From Trabulsiella odontotermitis (GTDB lineage: Bacteria > Pseudomonadota > Gammaproteobacteria > Enterobacterales > Enterobacteriaceae), in NCBI RefSeq assembly GCF_030053895.1, contig NZ_CP125781.1, positions 1,612,001 through 1,676,000 on the forward strand: 64,000 nt of DNA, read 5' to 3'. Below, piece by piece: positions 8,075-17,862 of the stretch; the first letter of the stretch is position 1, and the number at the start of each line of letters is the position of its first letter. The translations under genes and the position numbers were made by a program. Below the pieces are notes generated by a model. It saw nothing but the letters and a program-made list of their open reading frames with translations, did no database searches and was not told the DNA's origin.

Positions 8075-10714
8075 ATGAGCGACCTTGCGAGAGAAATTAC
8101 ACCGGTCAACATCGAGGAAGAGCTGAAGAGCTCCTACCTGGATTATGCGATGTCGGTGATTGTTGGCCGTGCGCTGCCGGACGTCCGAGATGGCCTGAAG
8201 CCGGTACACCGTCGCGTGCTTTACGCTATGAATGTATTGGGCAATGACTGGAATAAAGCCTACAAAAAATCGGCCCGTGTCGTGGGTGACGTCATCGGTA
8301 AATACCATCCCCACGGTGATTCCGCGGTGTATGACACCATTGTTCGTATGGCGCAGCCGTTCTCGCTGCGTTACATGCTGGTGGATGGTCAGGGTAACTT
8401 CGGTTCCATCGACGGCGACTCTGCGGCGGCAATGCGTTACACGGAAATCCGTCTGGCGAAAATTGCCCACGAGCTGATGGCCGATCTGGATAAAGAAACG
8501 GTCGATTTTGTGGATAACTATGACGGCACGGAGCAAATTCCGGACGTCATGCCCACCAAAATCCCTAACCTGCTGGTAAACGGTTCTTCCGGTATCGCCG
8601 TAGGGATGGCCACCAACATTCCGCCACATAACCTGACGGAAGTGATCAGCGGCTGCCTGGCGTACATCGAAGATGAAAACATCAGCATTGAAGGGCTGAT
8701 GGAACATATTCCGGGGCCGGACTTCCCGACTGCTGCCATTATCAATGGTCGTCGTGGTATTGAAGAGGCCTATCGCACCGGTCGCGGCAAAATCTACATT
8801 CGCGCCCGCGCGGAAGTCGAAACCGACGCCAAATCCGGCCGCGAAACCATCATTGTTCACGAAATTCCGTATCAGGTGAACAAAGCGCGCCTGATCGAAA
8901 AAATCGCCGAGCTGGTGAAAGACAAACGCGTGGAAGGCATCAGCGCGCTGCGCGACGAGTCTGATAAAGACGGTATGCGCATCGTCATCGAAGTCAAACG
9001 CGATGCAGTCGGCGAGGTGGTGCTGAATAATCTCTACTCCCAGACGCAGCTTCAGGTCTCCTTCGGTATCAACATGGTGGCATTGCACCATGGTCAGCCG
9101 AAGATCATGAACCTGAAAGAGATCCTCGAAGCGTTTGTCCGTCACCGTCGTGAAGTGGTGACCCGCCGTACTATTTTCGAACTGCGTAAAGCCCGCGATC
9201 GTGCACACATCCTCGAAGCACTGGCTGTGGCGCTGGCGAACATCGACCCGATCATCGAGCTTATCCGCCATGCACCGACGCCAGCGGAAGCGAAAGCTGG
9301 GCTGGTTGCGCGTCCGTGGGATCTGGGTAACGTCGCCGCCATGCTGGAACGTGCGGGCGACGACGCTGCGCGTCCGGAGTGGCTGGAGCCCGAGTTTGGC
9401 GTGCGTGACGGTCAGTACTACCTGACTGAACAGCAGGCCCAGGCGATTCTGGATCTGCGTCTGCAGAAACTGACCGGCCTTGAGCACGAAAAACTGCTCG
9501 ACGAGTACAAAGAACTGCTGGAGCAGATCGCTGAACTGCTGCACATCCTCGGCAGCGCTGATCGTCTGATGGAAGTGATCCGCGAAGAGCTGGAGCTGGT
9601 CCGCGACCAGTTCGGCGATGAACGTCGCACCGAAATCACCGCCAACAGCGCCGATATCAACATCGAAGACCTGATTAACCAGGAAGACGTTGTCGTCACC
9701 CTGTCGCATCAGGGCTACGTGAAGTATCAACCGCTGACGGATTACGAAGCGCAGCGTCGTGGTGGTAAAGGGAAATCTGCTGCCCGTATTAAAGAAGAAG
9801 ACTTTATCGACCGTCTGCTGGTGGCCAACACCCACGATACGATCCTCTGCTTCTCCAGCCGTGGTCGCCTCTACTGGATGAAAGTCTACCAGTTGCCGGA
9901 AGCGAGCCGTGGCGCCCGTGGCCGTCCGATCGTCAACCTGCTGCCGCTGGAAGCGAACGAGCGTATCACCGCTATCCTGCCGGTTCGCGAGTACGAAGAG
10001 GGCGTCAACGTCTTTATGGCGACCGCCAGCGGTACCGTGAAGAAAACCGCGCTGACCGAGTTCAGCCGTCCGCGTTCAGCGGGTATCATCGCCGTTAACC
10101 TTAACGAGGGCGATGAACTGATTGGCGTGGATCTGACCTCCGGTTCTGACAACGTGATGCTGTTCTCTGCGGCCGGTAAAGTGGTGCGCTTCAAAGAGAA
10201 CGCGGTGCGTGCGATGGGCCGTACCGCCACCGGTGTTCGCGGCATCAAACTGGCCGGTGAAGACAAAGTTGTTTCCCTGATCGTACCGCGCGGCGAAGGC
10301 GCTATCCTGACCGTGACGCAAAACGGCTACGGTAAACGTACGGCTGAGACGGAATATCCGACCAAGTCTCGCGGGACGCAGGGCGTTATCTCCATCAAAG
10401 TGACCGAACGCAACGGCTCCGTGGTGGGCGCGGTACAGGTAGACGACTGCGACCAGATCATGATGATCACCGATGCCGGTACGCTGGTGCGTACTCGCGT
10501 GTCTGAGATCAGCATTGTCGGTCGTAACACCCAGGGCGTGATCCTCATCCGTACTGCGGACGACGAAAACGTGGTGGGTCTGCAGCGCGTGGCTGAACCG
10601 GTTGATGACGAAGAGCTGGATTCCATCGACGGCAGTGTGGCGGAAGGTGATGATGACATCGCGCCGGAAGCAGACACCGATGACGATGTGGCGGACGATG
10701 GCGATGATGAGTAA
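8075..10714 (+). CDS. gyrA: DNA gyrase subunit A
   Basis: 879 aa. The catalytic tyrosine is Tyr122 (AAAMRYTE), and the GyrA box QRRGGKG is present near residue 560. The C-terminal DNA-wrapping propeller ends in an acidic Asp/Glu tail. The quinolone-resistance region reads GDSAVYD, giving Ser83 and Asp87, with Ala67, Gly81 and Gln106 also unaltered, so no target-site quinolone mutation is seen. A strong terminator follows. Confidence 0.98.
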   Translation: MSDLAREITPVNIEEELKSSYLDYAMSVIVGRALPDVRDGLKPVHRRVLYAMNVLGNDWNKAYKKSARVVGDVIGKYHPHGDSAVYDTIVRMAQPFSLRYMLVDGQGNFGSIDGDSAAAMRYTEIRLAKIAHELMADLDKETVDFVDNYDGTEQIPDVMPTKIPNLLVNGSSGIAVGMATNIPPHNLTEVISGCLAYIEDENISIEGLMEHIPGPDFPTAAIINGRRGIEEAYRTGRGKIYIRARAEVETDAKSGRETIIVHEIPYQVNKARLIEKIAELVKDKRVEGISALRDESDKDGMRIVIEVKRDAVGEVVLNNLYSQTQLQVSFGINMVALHHGQPKIMNLKEILEAFVRHRREVVTRRTIFELRKARDRAHILEALAVALANIDPIIELIRHAPTPAEAKAGLVARPWDLGNVAAMLERAGDDAARPEWLEPEFGVRDGQYYLTEQQAQAILDLRLQKLTGLEHEKLLDEYKELLEQIAELLHILGSADRLMEVIREELELVRDQFGDERRTEITANSADINIEDLINQEDVVVTLSHQGYVKYQPLTDYEAQRRGGKGKSAARIKEEDFIDRLLVANTHDTILCFSSRGRLYWMKVYQLPEASRGARGRPIVNLLPLEANERITAILPVREYEEGVNVFMATASGTVKKTALTEFSRPRSAGIIAVNLNEGDELIGVDLTSGSDNVMLFSAAGKVVRFKENAVRAMGRTATGVRGIKLAGEDKVVSLIVPRGEGAILTVTQNGYGKRTAETEYPTKSRGTQGVISIKVTERNGSVVGAVQVDDCDQIMMITDAGTLVRTRVSEISIVGRNTQGVILIRTADDENVVGLQRVAEPVDDEELDSIDGSVAEGDDDIAPEADTDDDVADDGDDE

Positions 10715-10733
10715 TCGTCTGTAAAATGCTGCG

Positions 10734-10763
10734 AAAGGGCCGGTTGATACCGGCCCTTTTTGT
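10734..10763 (+). terminator. Rho-independent terminator of gyrA
   Basis: 10-bp stem AAAGGGCCGG / CCGGCCCTTT with a 6-nt loop, followed by a T run, 20 bp after the gyrA stop. Confidence 0.92.
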
Positions 10764-10832
10764 TTCGACGTTGCGGGACACCCATTTTGCCGCTACCTTA
10801 AGCACATCTTTCTGCACGCACACGGCCAAACG

Positions 10833-13679
10833 TTGAAATACCTTGTCTCTTTTCGTACCACACTGAAAGTTTCCCGCTACCTTTTCCGGGCGCTGGCATT
10901 GCTGCTCTGGCTGCTTATTGCCTTTGTGTCGGTGTTCTACATTGTTAACGCGCTGCATAGCAAAGAATCCGAAATCAGACAGGAATTTAACCTCAGCTCC
11001 GATCAGGCGCAGCGCTATATCCAGCGTACCGCAGACGTGATGAAAGAGCTGAAATACATCGCCGAAAACCGCCTGACCGGCGACAATGCTGCGCTCCTGT
11101 CACGCGCCGGCGGGCAGGACGTCGATGTCCCCGAATTTGAGCCGCTGTTTTCCGATTCTGACTGCACCGCAACGGGCAACACCTGGCGCGGTTCGCTGGA
11201 ATCGCTGGCGTGGTTTATGCGCTACTGGCGCGATAACTTCTCCTCTGCTTACGATCTCAACCGCGTGTTCCTCGTCGGCAGCGATAACCTCTGTATGGCG
11301 AATTTTGGTCTGCGCGATATCCCGATGGAACGTGACCGGGTGCTGAAAACGCTGCATGAGCGCATTGTGCAGTACCGCAACGCGCCGCAGGATGAGCGGG
11401 GCAACAACCTGTTCTGGGTGAGCCAGGGGCCACGTCCGGGCGTCGGTTATTTCTATGCGCTGACACCGGTCTATCTGGCCAACCGCCTGCAGGCGCTGCT
11501 CGGTACCGAGCAGAGTATTCGCATGGAAAACTTCTTCACGCCGGGCAGCCTGCCGATGGGCGTCACCGTGCTTGATGAAAACGGCGAGTCGTTGATCTCG
11601 CTCGCGGGCCCGGAAAATAAACTCAAAGTGGATCCGCACTGGATGCAGGAGCGGTCGTGGTTCGGCTATACGTCCGGTTTCCGCGAGCTGGTCTTGAAAA
11701 AGAGTCTGCCGCCGTCATCACTAAGCATTGTCTACTCTGTGCCGGTGGATCAGGTGCTGGAACGCATCCGGATGCTGATCCTCAACGCCGTTCTGCTGAA
11801 TGTGCTGGTGGGGATTGGGCTGTTCACATTGGCGCGAATGTATGAACGCCGTATCTTTATTCCGGCGGAAAACGATGCCCAGCGGCTGGAAGAGCATGAG
11901 CAGTTCAACCGTAAAATCGTCGCCTCGGCGCCGGTGGGGATCTGTATCCTGCGCACTCAGGATGGCACCAATATTCTCAGTAACGAACTGGCGCATAATT
12001 ACCTCAACATGCTCACCCATGAGGACCGGCAACGGCTGACGCAAATCATCTGCGGCCAGCAGGTTAACTTTGTCGATGTGCTCACCAGCAATAACACCAA
12101 CCTGCAAATCAGCTTTGTGCACTCGCGCTATCGCAATGAGAACGTGGCGATCTGCGTGCTGGTGGACGTCAGTTCGCGCGTCAAAATGGAAGAGTCGTTG
12201 CAGGAGATGGCGCAGGCGGCAGAGCAGGCCAGCCAGTCGAAATCGATGTTCCTGGCGACGGTCAGCCACGAGCTGCGTACGCCGTTGTACGGCATCATCG
12301 GTAACCTTGACCTGTTGCAGACTAAAGAGCTGCCGAAAGGGGTGGGGCGGCTGGTGACGGCGATGAACAACTCCTCCAGTCTGCTGCTGAAGATCATCAG
12401 CGATATCCTCGATTTCTCGAAAATTGAATCTGAGCAGCTGAAAATCGAGCCACGGGAGTTTTCGCCACGTGAAGTGATGAACCACATCACCGCCAACTAT
12501 CTGCCGCTGGTGGTACGTAAACAGCTCGGGCTGTACTGCTTTATTGAGCCGGATGTGCCGCAGCAGATGTCAGGCGACCCGATGCGCCTGCAACAGGTGA
12601 TTTCCAACCTGCTGAGTAACGCCATTAAATTTACCGATGTGGGCTGCATCATTCTGCATGTGCGCTGCGTGGGTGATTACCTGAGCATCAGCGTGCGGGA
12701 TACCGGCGTCGGGATCCCGGCGAAAGAAGTGGTGCGATTGTTCGATCCTTTCTTCCAGGTGGGGACCGGCGTGCAGCGCAACTTCCAGGGAACCGGGCTG
12801 GGGCTGGCTATCTGTGAGAAGCTGATCAGTATGATGGACGGCGACATCTCTGTGGATACTGAACCGGGCATGGGTAGTCAGTTTACGGTCCGCATTCCGC
12901 TGTATGGTGTGCAGAATCTGCCGGTGCTGGCACCTGACGGGCTGGAGCATAAACATTGCTGGCTGGCGGTGCGTAATGCGTCGCTGTACCAGTATCTGGC
13001 GTCACTGCTGACGCATCGTGGGTTGACGGTGAGCCGTTATGAAGGCCAGCAGCCGGACGCCGACGATACGCTGATCACCGACGACGAGCTTGAGCAGCCG
13101 TGGCCTGGCAGAGCGGCGGTGATTTTCTGCCGTCGCCATATCGGTATTCCGCTGGAACGTTCGCCTGGTGTGTGGCTGCAAAGCGTGGCGTCGCCGCACG
13201 AACTGATTGCGCTGCTTGGGCGTATTTACCGCATTGCAATGGAAAGCACGGATACAGCGACAACGCTGCCTGCCGCGGAAACCGCCACGGTCAACGATGA
13301 CATGATGATCCTCGTGGTGGATGATCACCCGATTAACCGGCGTCTGCTGGCTGATCAACTGGGCTCACTCGGTTATCAATGTAAAACGGCGAACGACGGC
13401 GTTGATGCGCTGAATGTATTAAGCAAAAACCATATCGATATCGTTCTGAGCGACGTCAACATGCCGAACATGGACGGTTATCGCCTCACGCAGCGCATCC
13501 GTCAACTGGGGCTGACGCTGCCGGTAGTGGGCGTTACGGCGAACGCGCTGGCAGAAGAGAAGCAGCGTTGTATTGAATCGGGGATGGACAGTTGTCTGTC
13601 AAAACCGGTAGTTCTGGACGTACTGAAACAAACGCTGGCGGTGTACGCCGCGCGAGTCAGAAAGGCGAGAGAATCATAA
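10833..13679 (+). CDS. rcsC: Hybrid sensor histidine kinase of the Rcs phosphorelay
   Basis: 948 aa from a TTG start (10833), consistent with homologous length. Order: N-terminal membrane helix (~20-41), periplasmic domain, second helix (~310-335), PAS-like linker, dimerisation domain with phospho-acceptor His479 (ATVSHELRTP), ATPase domain (NLLSNAIKF, GTGLGLAI), RcsC-specific ABL domain, and C-terminal receiver with Asp874 (IVLSDVNMPNMDG). It autophosphorylates and passes phosphate to RcsD and then RcsB in response to envelope damage. It converges on rcsB. Confidence 0.96.
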   Translation: MKYLVSFRTTLKVSRYLFRALALLLWLLIAFVSVFYIVNALHSKESEIRQEFNLSSDQAQRYIQRTADVMKELKYIAENRLTGDNAALLSRAGGQDVDVPEFEPLFSDSDCTATGNTWRGSLESLAWFMRYWRDNFSSAYDLNRVFLVGSDNLCMANFGLRDIPMERDRVLKTLHERIVQYRNAPQDERGNNLFWVSQGPRPGVGYFYALTPVYLANRLQALLGTEQSIRMENFFTPGSLPMGVTVLDENGESLISLAGPENKLKVDPHWMQERSWFGYTSGFRELVLKKSLPPSSLSIVYSVPVDQVLERIRMLILNAVLLNVLVGIGLFTLARMYERRIFIPAENDAQRLEEHEQFNRKIVASAPVGICILRTQDGTNILSNELAHNYLNMLTHEDRQRLTQIICGQQVNFVDVLTSNNTNLQISFVHSRYRNENVAICVLVDVSSRVKMEESLQEMAQAAEQASQSKSMFLATVSHELRTPLYGIIGNLDLLQTKELPKGVGRLVTAMNNSSSLLLKIISDILDFSKIESEQLKIEPREFSPREVMNHITANYLPLVVRKQLGLYCFIEPDVPQQMSGDPMRLQQVISNLLSNAIKFTDVGCIILHVRCVGDYLSISVRDTGVGIPAKEVVRLFDPFFQVGTGVQRNFQGTGLGLAICEKLISMMDGDISVDTEPGMGSQFTVRIPLYGVQNLPVLAPDGLEHKHCWLAVRNASLYQYLASLLTHRGLTVSRYEGQQPDADDTLITDDELEQPWPGRAAVIFCRRHIGIPLERSPGVWLQSVASPHELIALLGRIYRIAMESTDTATTLPAAETATVNDDMMILVVDDHPINRRLLADQLGSLGYQCKTANDGVDALNVLSKNHIDIVLSDVNMPNMDGYRLTQRIRQLGLTLPVVGVTANALAEEKQRCIESGMDSCLSKPVVLDVLKQTLAVYAARVRKARES

Positions 13680-13684
13680 GAGGC

Positions 13685-13712
13685 CTCCCGGCAACTGCTA
13701 TCTGCCGGGGGG
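13685..13712. terminator. Hairpin between convergent rcsC and rcsB
   Basis: Inverted repeat CCCGGCA...TGCCGGG in the 46-bp gap. No clear T run, so it may stop or stabilise either transcript. Confidence 0.45.
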
Positions 13713-13725
13713 ACCTGAGAGGTGC

Positions 13726-14376
13726 TTACTCTTTATCCGCAGGCGTCAGCGTGACGGAGGAAAGGTAGTTCAGCAGCGCAATATCGTTTTCCACACCCAG
13801 TTTCATCATCGCCGATTTTTTCTGGCTACTGATGGTTTTGATGCTGCGGTTTAGCTTCTTGGCAATTTCAGTCACCAGGAAACCTTCAGCAAACAGGCGC
13901 AGGACTTCGCTCTCTTTTGGAGACAGGCGCTTGTCACCGTAACCACCGGCGCTGATTTTTTCCAGCAGGCGGGAAACGCTTTCCGGGGTGAATTTTTTCC
14001 CTTTTTGCAGTGCCGCCAGTGCTTTCGGCAGATCAGTCGGCGCGCCCTGTTTCAGGACGATACCTTCGATATCCAGATCCAGCACGGCGCTAAGGATAGC
14101 CGGGTTGTTGTTCATAGTCAGAACAATAATGGACAGGCCAGGGAAGTGGCGTTTGATGTATTTGATCAACGTAATGCCATCACCGTACTTGTCTCCAGGC
14201 ATGGAGAGGTCGGTGATCAGAACGTGCGCGTCCAGTTTAGGCAGGTTATTGATCAGTGCAGTGGAGTCTTCAAATTCGCCAACAACATTCACCCACTCGA
14301 TCTGTTCAAGTGATTTGCGAATACCGAACAGTACAATCGGATGGTCATCGGCAATAATTACGTTCATATTGTTCAT
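13726..14376 (-). CDS. rcsB: Rcs phosphorelay response regulator
   Basis: 216 aa. N-terminal receiver with phospho-acceptor Asp56 (VLITDLSMPGD) and acidic pocket DD at 10-11. C-terminal LuxR-type helix-turn-helix (LSPKESEVLRLFAEGFLV..IAKKLNRSIKTISSQK). It activates capsule, division and motility-repression genes. It lies 16 bp downstream of rcsD and is probably co-transcribed. Confidence 0.97.
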   Translation of the reverse strand: MNNMNVIIADDHPIVLFGIRKSLEQIEWVNVVGEFEDSTALINNLPKLDAHVLITDLSMPGDKYGDGITLIKYIKRHFPGLSIIVLTMNNNPAILSAVLDLDIEGIVLKQGAPTDLPKALAALQKGKKFTPESVSRLLEKISAGGYGDKRLSPKESEVLRLFAEGFLVTEIAKKLNRSIKTISSQKKSAMMKLGVENDIALLNYLSSVTLTPADKE

Positions 14377-14392
14377 GTATTAGGCTACCTTG

Positions 14393-17068
14393 CTACAGCA
14401 AGCTTTTGACGTAAACGTCAATGTCGCTGATATATTTCTCTGTTCCTGGAGCATCCTTTTCACGGATAAGATGTTCCAGCGTTTCACATAACTGCTTGCC
14501 GGGTACCAGATTTAGCATGGCAAACACACCTTTAAGTCGGTGTGCGGTCTGCGCCAGCGCCGCAAAATCATGCGCTGCCGATTCAGTATACAACCTCTGC
14601 ACATCATCCGGTACCGTATCAACAAACAGCGCGTAATAGCCGCTGGCGTGGAGTTCGGCGTTTTCGCTCGCGCCGCCTGGAGAGGCTTCCACGATCTCAT
14701 CCTGAGCCAGTTGCTCTTCGATAAGTTGTAGTACGGCTTCCTGCATGGCATTACTCATATTGAAGTTTACACGCAACTGGCCAGGGCCGATTTTGCGAAT
14801 GCCAGCCTCATCATCGCTTAAAAGCAAGCCTGAGGCAGTAAGATTAGACGGATTATCAGTTAAAAAGAGATCATAATCTTGACTTACGAGTCGCTCGTCG
14901 GGCGAAATGCAGGTCGCCCCCCAGTTTTCGAGCTGCCGTACGACAATCGTCCGGATTTCACTGGAAGTGATATCGGTCATCACCACCACGTCATCCAGCA
15001 GGCGCTCTTCTGATTCCACAACCTGAGCGCGTGGTGCCATTTTAACATGGACGGAATAACGGGTACCGAGAGTTTCTCTGGATTTTATGTTCAAATGCCC
15101 GCCCAGCTTGCGCGCCAGCTGATCGCACAACCAAAAAGTCAGGGCGTTCGCTTTTCCGTAACGGTCAGACTGCGTGTCGTTCAGGAACGGGAAGTGCAGA
15201 TTATCAATTTCGCTGTTGCTGACTCCATCGCCGGTATCGAGGATACGAAAGGTCAACCGATCTTCTGCTGATTCGTCGGTGCTCACTTCAAGCGTAATCT
15301 TGCCGATCTGCGTAGTGGTCACGGCGTACTGAATTAACAACAGCAGGATCCGGCATAGTGCCTCACGATCGCCATGACGCTGCTCGTTGGCTGGCAGCGA
15401 GTTGTTGATCAACAACTGCAGACCTTTGCGTTTGATCACCGGTAAAACTTCCGGCACCACTTCATCAATCAGATCCTGAATGGCAAACAGCGTCGCGTTG
15501 CCTTTCCAGCTGTCGTTTTCCAGCATGTTGGCCAACTGGATTTCATCGACCAGGCGAACCAGCATGTCCGCGCGGTTTGCCAGCTTCAACGCCTCATCGC
15601 CGCCGATTGCCGCAGCCTGCTCTGCCAGTGATCGCGCAGGCTGTTTCAGCGCTTCGCCAATGTTCTGCATAAAGGTGGCGCGACCCTGCTGGTTTTTCTC
15701 GTACAGACGCTGCGCCTGCTTGAGCTTTTTATTCACCAGCACTTCACGGTCCTGATCACGAATAATGAAAATTTGCGTACGTGGCGCGACCTGGCTGCGG
15801 AACTGGCGGATCTCGTAGAGCTCGTTGTTAATCGTCGCCTGAATCACCCCCTGATGCTGATCGGCCATGCTGGTGATGTTCTGCAGATTCAGATGCGGTA
15901 ACAGATGATCGGCGATCTTATTGCTAATGATGGTCCGGTTGGACTCCTGGTCGTGTACCAGCAGACCTAACGGCAGCAGGGAAACAATCTCTTCATTAAT
16001 AGCTTTTAGTGCGCGCATTTCGCTGCTCGCCGCCACCGGTGAGGTCGCGTCACTCTGACGGCCCGGCTGGTTGCGGAAGGTGGTAAAGCCAAACAGCGCC
16101 AGCGCCAGTAAGCCAATGTTAAGCAACAGCGGCAAAAGGATGTTTTGCAGCGTGTCCAGCAGCAACGTGCCGAACGGCACCTGCCACACCAGACGCATGC
16201 CGGTGGTGTTCACCGAAGACGAGATCTCAATGCGCGAGCTGTTGAAATTAATGCTTACGCTGTCGGCGGCTTCTTTATCCTGATTACGAGCCGCGGCATT
16301 TTGCGTCAGATCCTGCTCCAGACGGAAGCTGTCCAGTGTCATGCCAGGCGGGATGAGATCGTTAATCGGCAAATCAAAGGCCACCACGGTGGCCAGATGA
16401 CCCGGCTGGTTAAAGGTGGTGCGCAGCGTAAAGTAATGGCCGTTCTGCCACGCCAGACGGCGCAGCGACGAGAAGGTTTCACGTTCATCCAGCGTGTTGG
16501 CCTGCTGTAGCATCTCGGCGCGGCGGGAATCAACAATGTTGCCGATAGTGGATTCTTTAAAGCCGGACGAGAGATCTTTCAGCGGCAGCGTGGAAATGAG
16601 GATCAGGCTGTTGTCCTGACCGTTCAGATAGTACATCGACCATGGCACCGTCTCCGCGCCCCACAGCGTATCCAGATAGCTCGACATCTTTTGCGTGATG
16701 TCGAGTGTGGCGCTGTCGTGGGAGCCAAAAATCAGCGCTTCGGTTTTACGGCGCGGTTTTTCCAGATAATAGACGTCCTGCTTGAGGCGTGTTTCCTGAA
16801 GCCCGTCGCCAGACGAGGAAGGGGCGCTGGCGGCGATGTTGTCATAGATTTGCCAGGTGGCGTAGCGCCAGGTGTCGATACGCTTATGCAGCGCATGAGT
16901 GACGTCGACAATCTGATAGCTTCTGTCCTTCAGCCAGGCGTTGACCGCGCTCTGAATCATGACGCCCATCGTCACCAGCAGGACGATGATCATTAATAGA
17001 AAGAAACGCGTAATGCTGCCTGGTATCAAGGAGAATTTGTTCGGGATCATCGTGTCGGAGTGACTCAT
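14393..17068 (-). CDS. rcsD: Phosphotransfer intermediate protein of the Rcs system
   Basis: 891 aa from ATG 17068 (MSHSDTMIPNKFSLIPGS); the longer open frame upstream has no homologous look and I exclude it. Two membrane helices (about 18-40 and 310-330) flank a periplasmic domain. The kinase-like domain is degenerate, and the C-terminal HPt domain carries His843 (AQTAHRLKGVFAML). It relays phosphate from RcsC to RcsB. The start has no strong Shine-Dalgarno; ATG 17050 is an alternative. Confidence 0.95.
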   Translation of the reverse strand: MSHSDTMIPNKFSLIPGSITRFFLLMIIVLLVTMGVMIQSAVNAWLKDRSYQIVDVTHALHKRIDTWRYATWQIYDNIAASAPSSSGDGLQETRLKQDVYYLEKPRRKTEALIFGSHDSATLDITQKMSSYLDTLWGAETVPWSMYYLNGQDNSLILISTLPLKDLSSGFKESTIGNIVDSRRAEMLQQANTLDERETFSSLRRLAWQNGHYFTLRTTFNQPGHLATVVAFDLPINDLIPPGMTLDSFRLEQDLTQNAAARNQDKEAADSVSINFNSSRIEISSSVNTTGMRLVWQVPFGTLLLDTLQNILLPLLLNIGLLALALFGFTTFRNQPGRQSDATSPVAASSEMRALKAINEEIVSLLPLGLLVHDQESNRTIISNKIADHLLPHLNLQNITSMADQHQGVIQATINNELYEIRQFRSQVAPRTQIFIIRDQDREVLVNKKLKQAQRLYEKNQQGRATFMQNIGEALKQPARSLAEQAAAIGGDEALKLANRADMLVRLVDEIQLANMLENDSWKGNATLFAIQDLIDEVVPEVLPVIKRKGLQLLINNSLPANEQRHGDREALCRILLLLIQYAVTTTQIGKITLEVSTDESAEDRLTFRILDTGDGVSNSEIDNLHFPFLNDTQSDRYGKANALTFWLCDQLARKLGGHLNIKSRETLGTRYSVHVKMAPRAQVVESEERLLDDVVVMTDITSSEIRTIVVRQLENWGATCISPDERLVSQDYDLFLTDNPSNLTASGLLLSDDEAGIRKIGPGQLRVNFNMSNAMQEAVLQLIEEQLAQDEIVEASPGGASENAELHASGYYALFVDTVPDDVQRLYTESAAHDFAALAQTAHRLKGVFAMLNLVPGKQLCETLEHLIREKDAPGTEKYISDIDVYVKSLL

Positions 17069-17445
17069 TATTGTGTGTAACCCATTATGGCAACGGCGCC
17101 ATAAGCTGTCAGAGCCTGTGGCAAAAGCGTTCTCGCCGGGCAATGTCCTGCTGGCAGTATAAAGGCTGTTACGCCAATTTCCAGACTCGTACGCCAATCC
17201 AGCGCAATTTTTAACCCTCTTTCAGGTGCTTTTCTGGCGACTATGTTTAAGAAGCAATATTTGTACATTTTTACAATTTTTGTACAATAATTTGATAATG
17301 ATCATTAAAAAATAGCACGAAATAACAAGCAATTAATTATCTTAGGATCCTAATGATAATTTTTCTTTGCAGATCGAATTAGTTAATAGTCGTTACTATT
17401 TCTGATCGGTAGCACAAAAAAATTAAAGTTGTGTAAAGAAGGGCA
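17069..17445. other. AT-rich gap between rcsD and micF
   Basis: 377 bp with no credible gene. The part from ~17240 is strongly AT-rich and should hold the rcsD promoter and possibly H-NS sites. I see no individual operator I can defend. Confidence 0.5.
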
Positions 17446-17538
17446 AAAAAAAACCGAATGCAGAGCATTCGGTGGAAATTGGGGTAAACAGACATTCAGA
17501 ACTGAATGACGGTAATAAATAAAGTTAATGATGATAGC
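17446..17538 (-). ncRNA. micF: MicF antisense RNA
   Basis: On the minus strand the sequence begins GCTATCATCATTAACTTTA, continues through TCTGTTTACCCC, and ends in a terminator hairpin (ACCGAATGC / GCATTCGGT) with nine T residues. Length (~93 nt), position and divergence from ompC match E. coli MicF. Its 5' end base-pairs with ompF mRNA and blocks its translation; expression depends on OmpR. Confidence 0.93.
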
Positions 17539-17694
17539 GAGGATATTCTAGATCCCATCTGAGAATTTGTTTTGGCATTCAGTGCTATAGAGTGTAACTC
17601 GTGTAACTTACTGATTTGTATGTTATTTTATATTTGTTTTGATTATTCGTGCTTATTTCTTTAGCTTTTCGTGTCATAAAAAGTTCCCCTAAAT

Positions 17695-17862
17695 TTACAT
17701 TTTGAAACATCTAGTGAGTGATCTGAAACACCTTAAAAGTTTTAGTATCATTTTCTTGTTGGATTATTCTGCATTTTGCAGCAAAATGAACTTGCCGACT
17801 GATTAGAGGGTTAATCAGTAAGCAGTGGCATATAAAAAGGCATATAACAGAGGGTTAATAAC
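17695..17862 (+). promoter_or_regulatory. ompC promoter region with OmpR boxes and 5' leader
   Basis: 17695-17750 holds repeated GAAACAT/TGAAACA-type elements about 20 bp apart, the pattern of the OmpR sites C1-C3 upstream of ompC. The leader continues to the ribosome site AGAGGGTTAATAAC just before ATG 17863. The same region drives micF on the other strand. The stretch 17539-17694 is AT-rich and holds no gene. Confidence 0.75.

Noticed and set aside
8024..9835. 603-codon open frame on the strand opposite gyrA
   Set aside because: Antisense shadow of a highly conserved, codon-biased gene; no homology-like features and no ribosome site.
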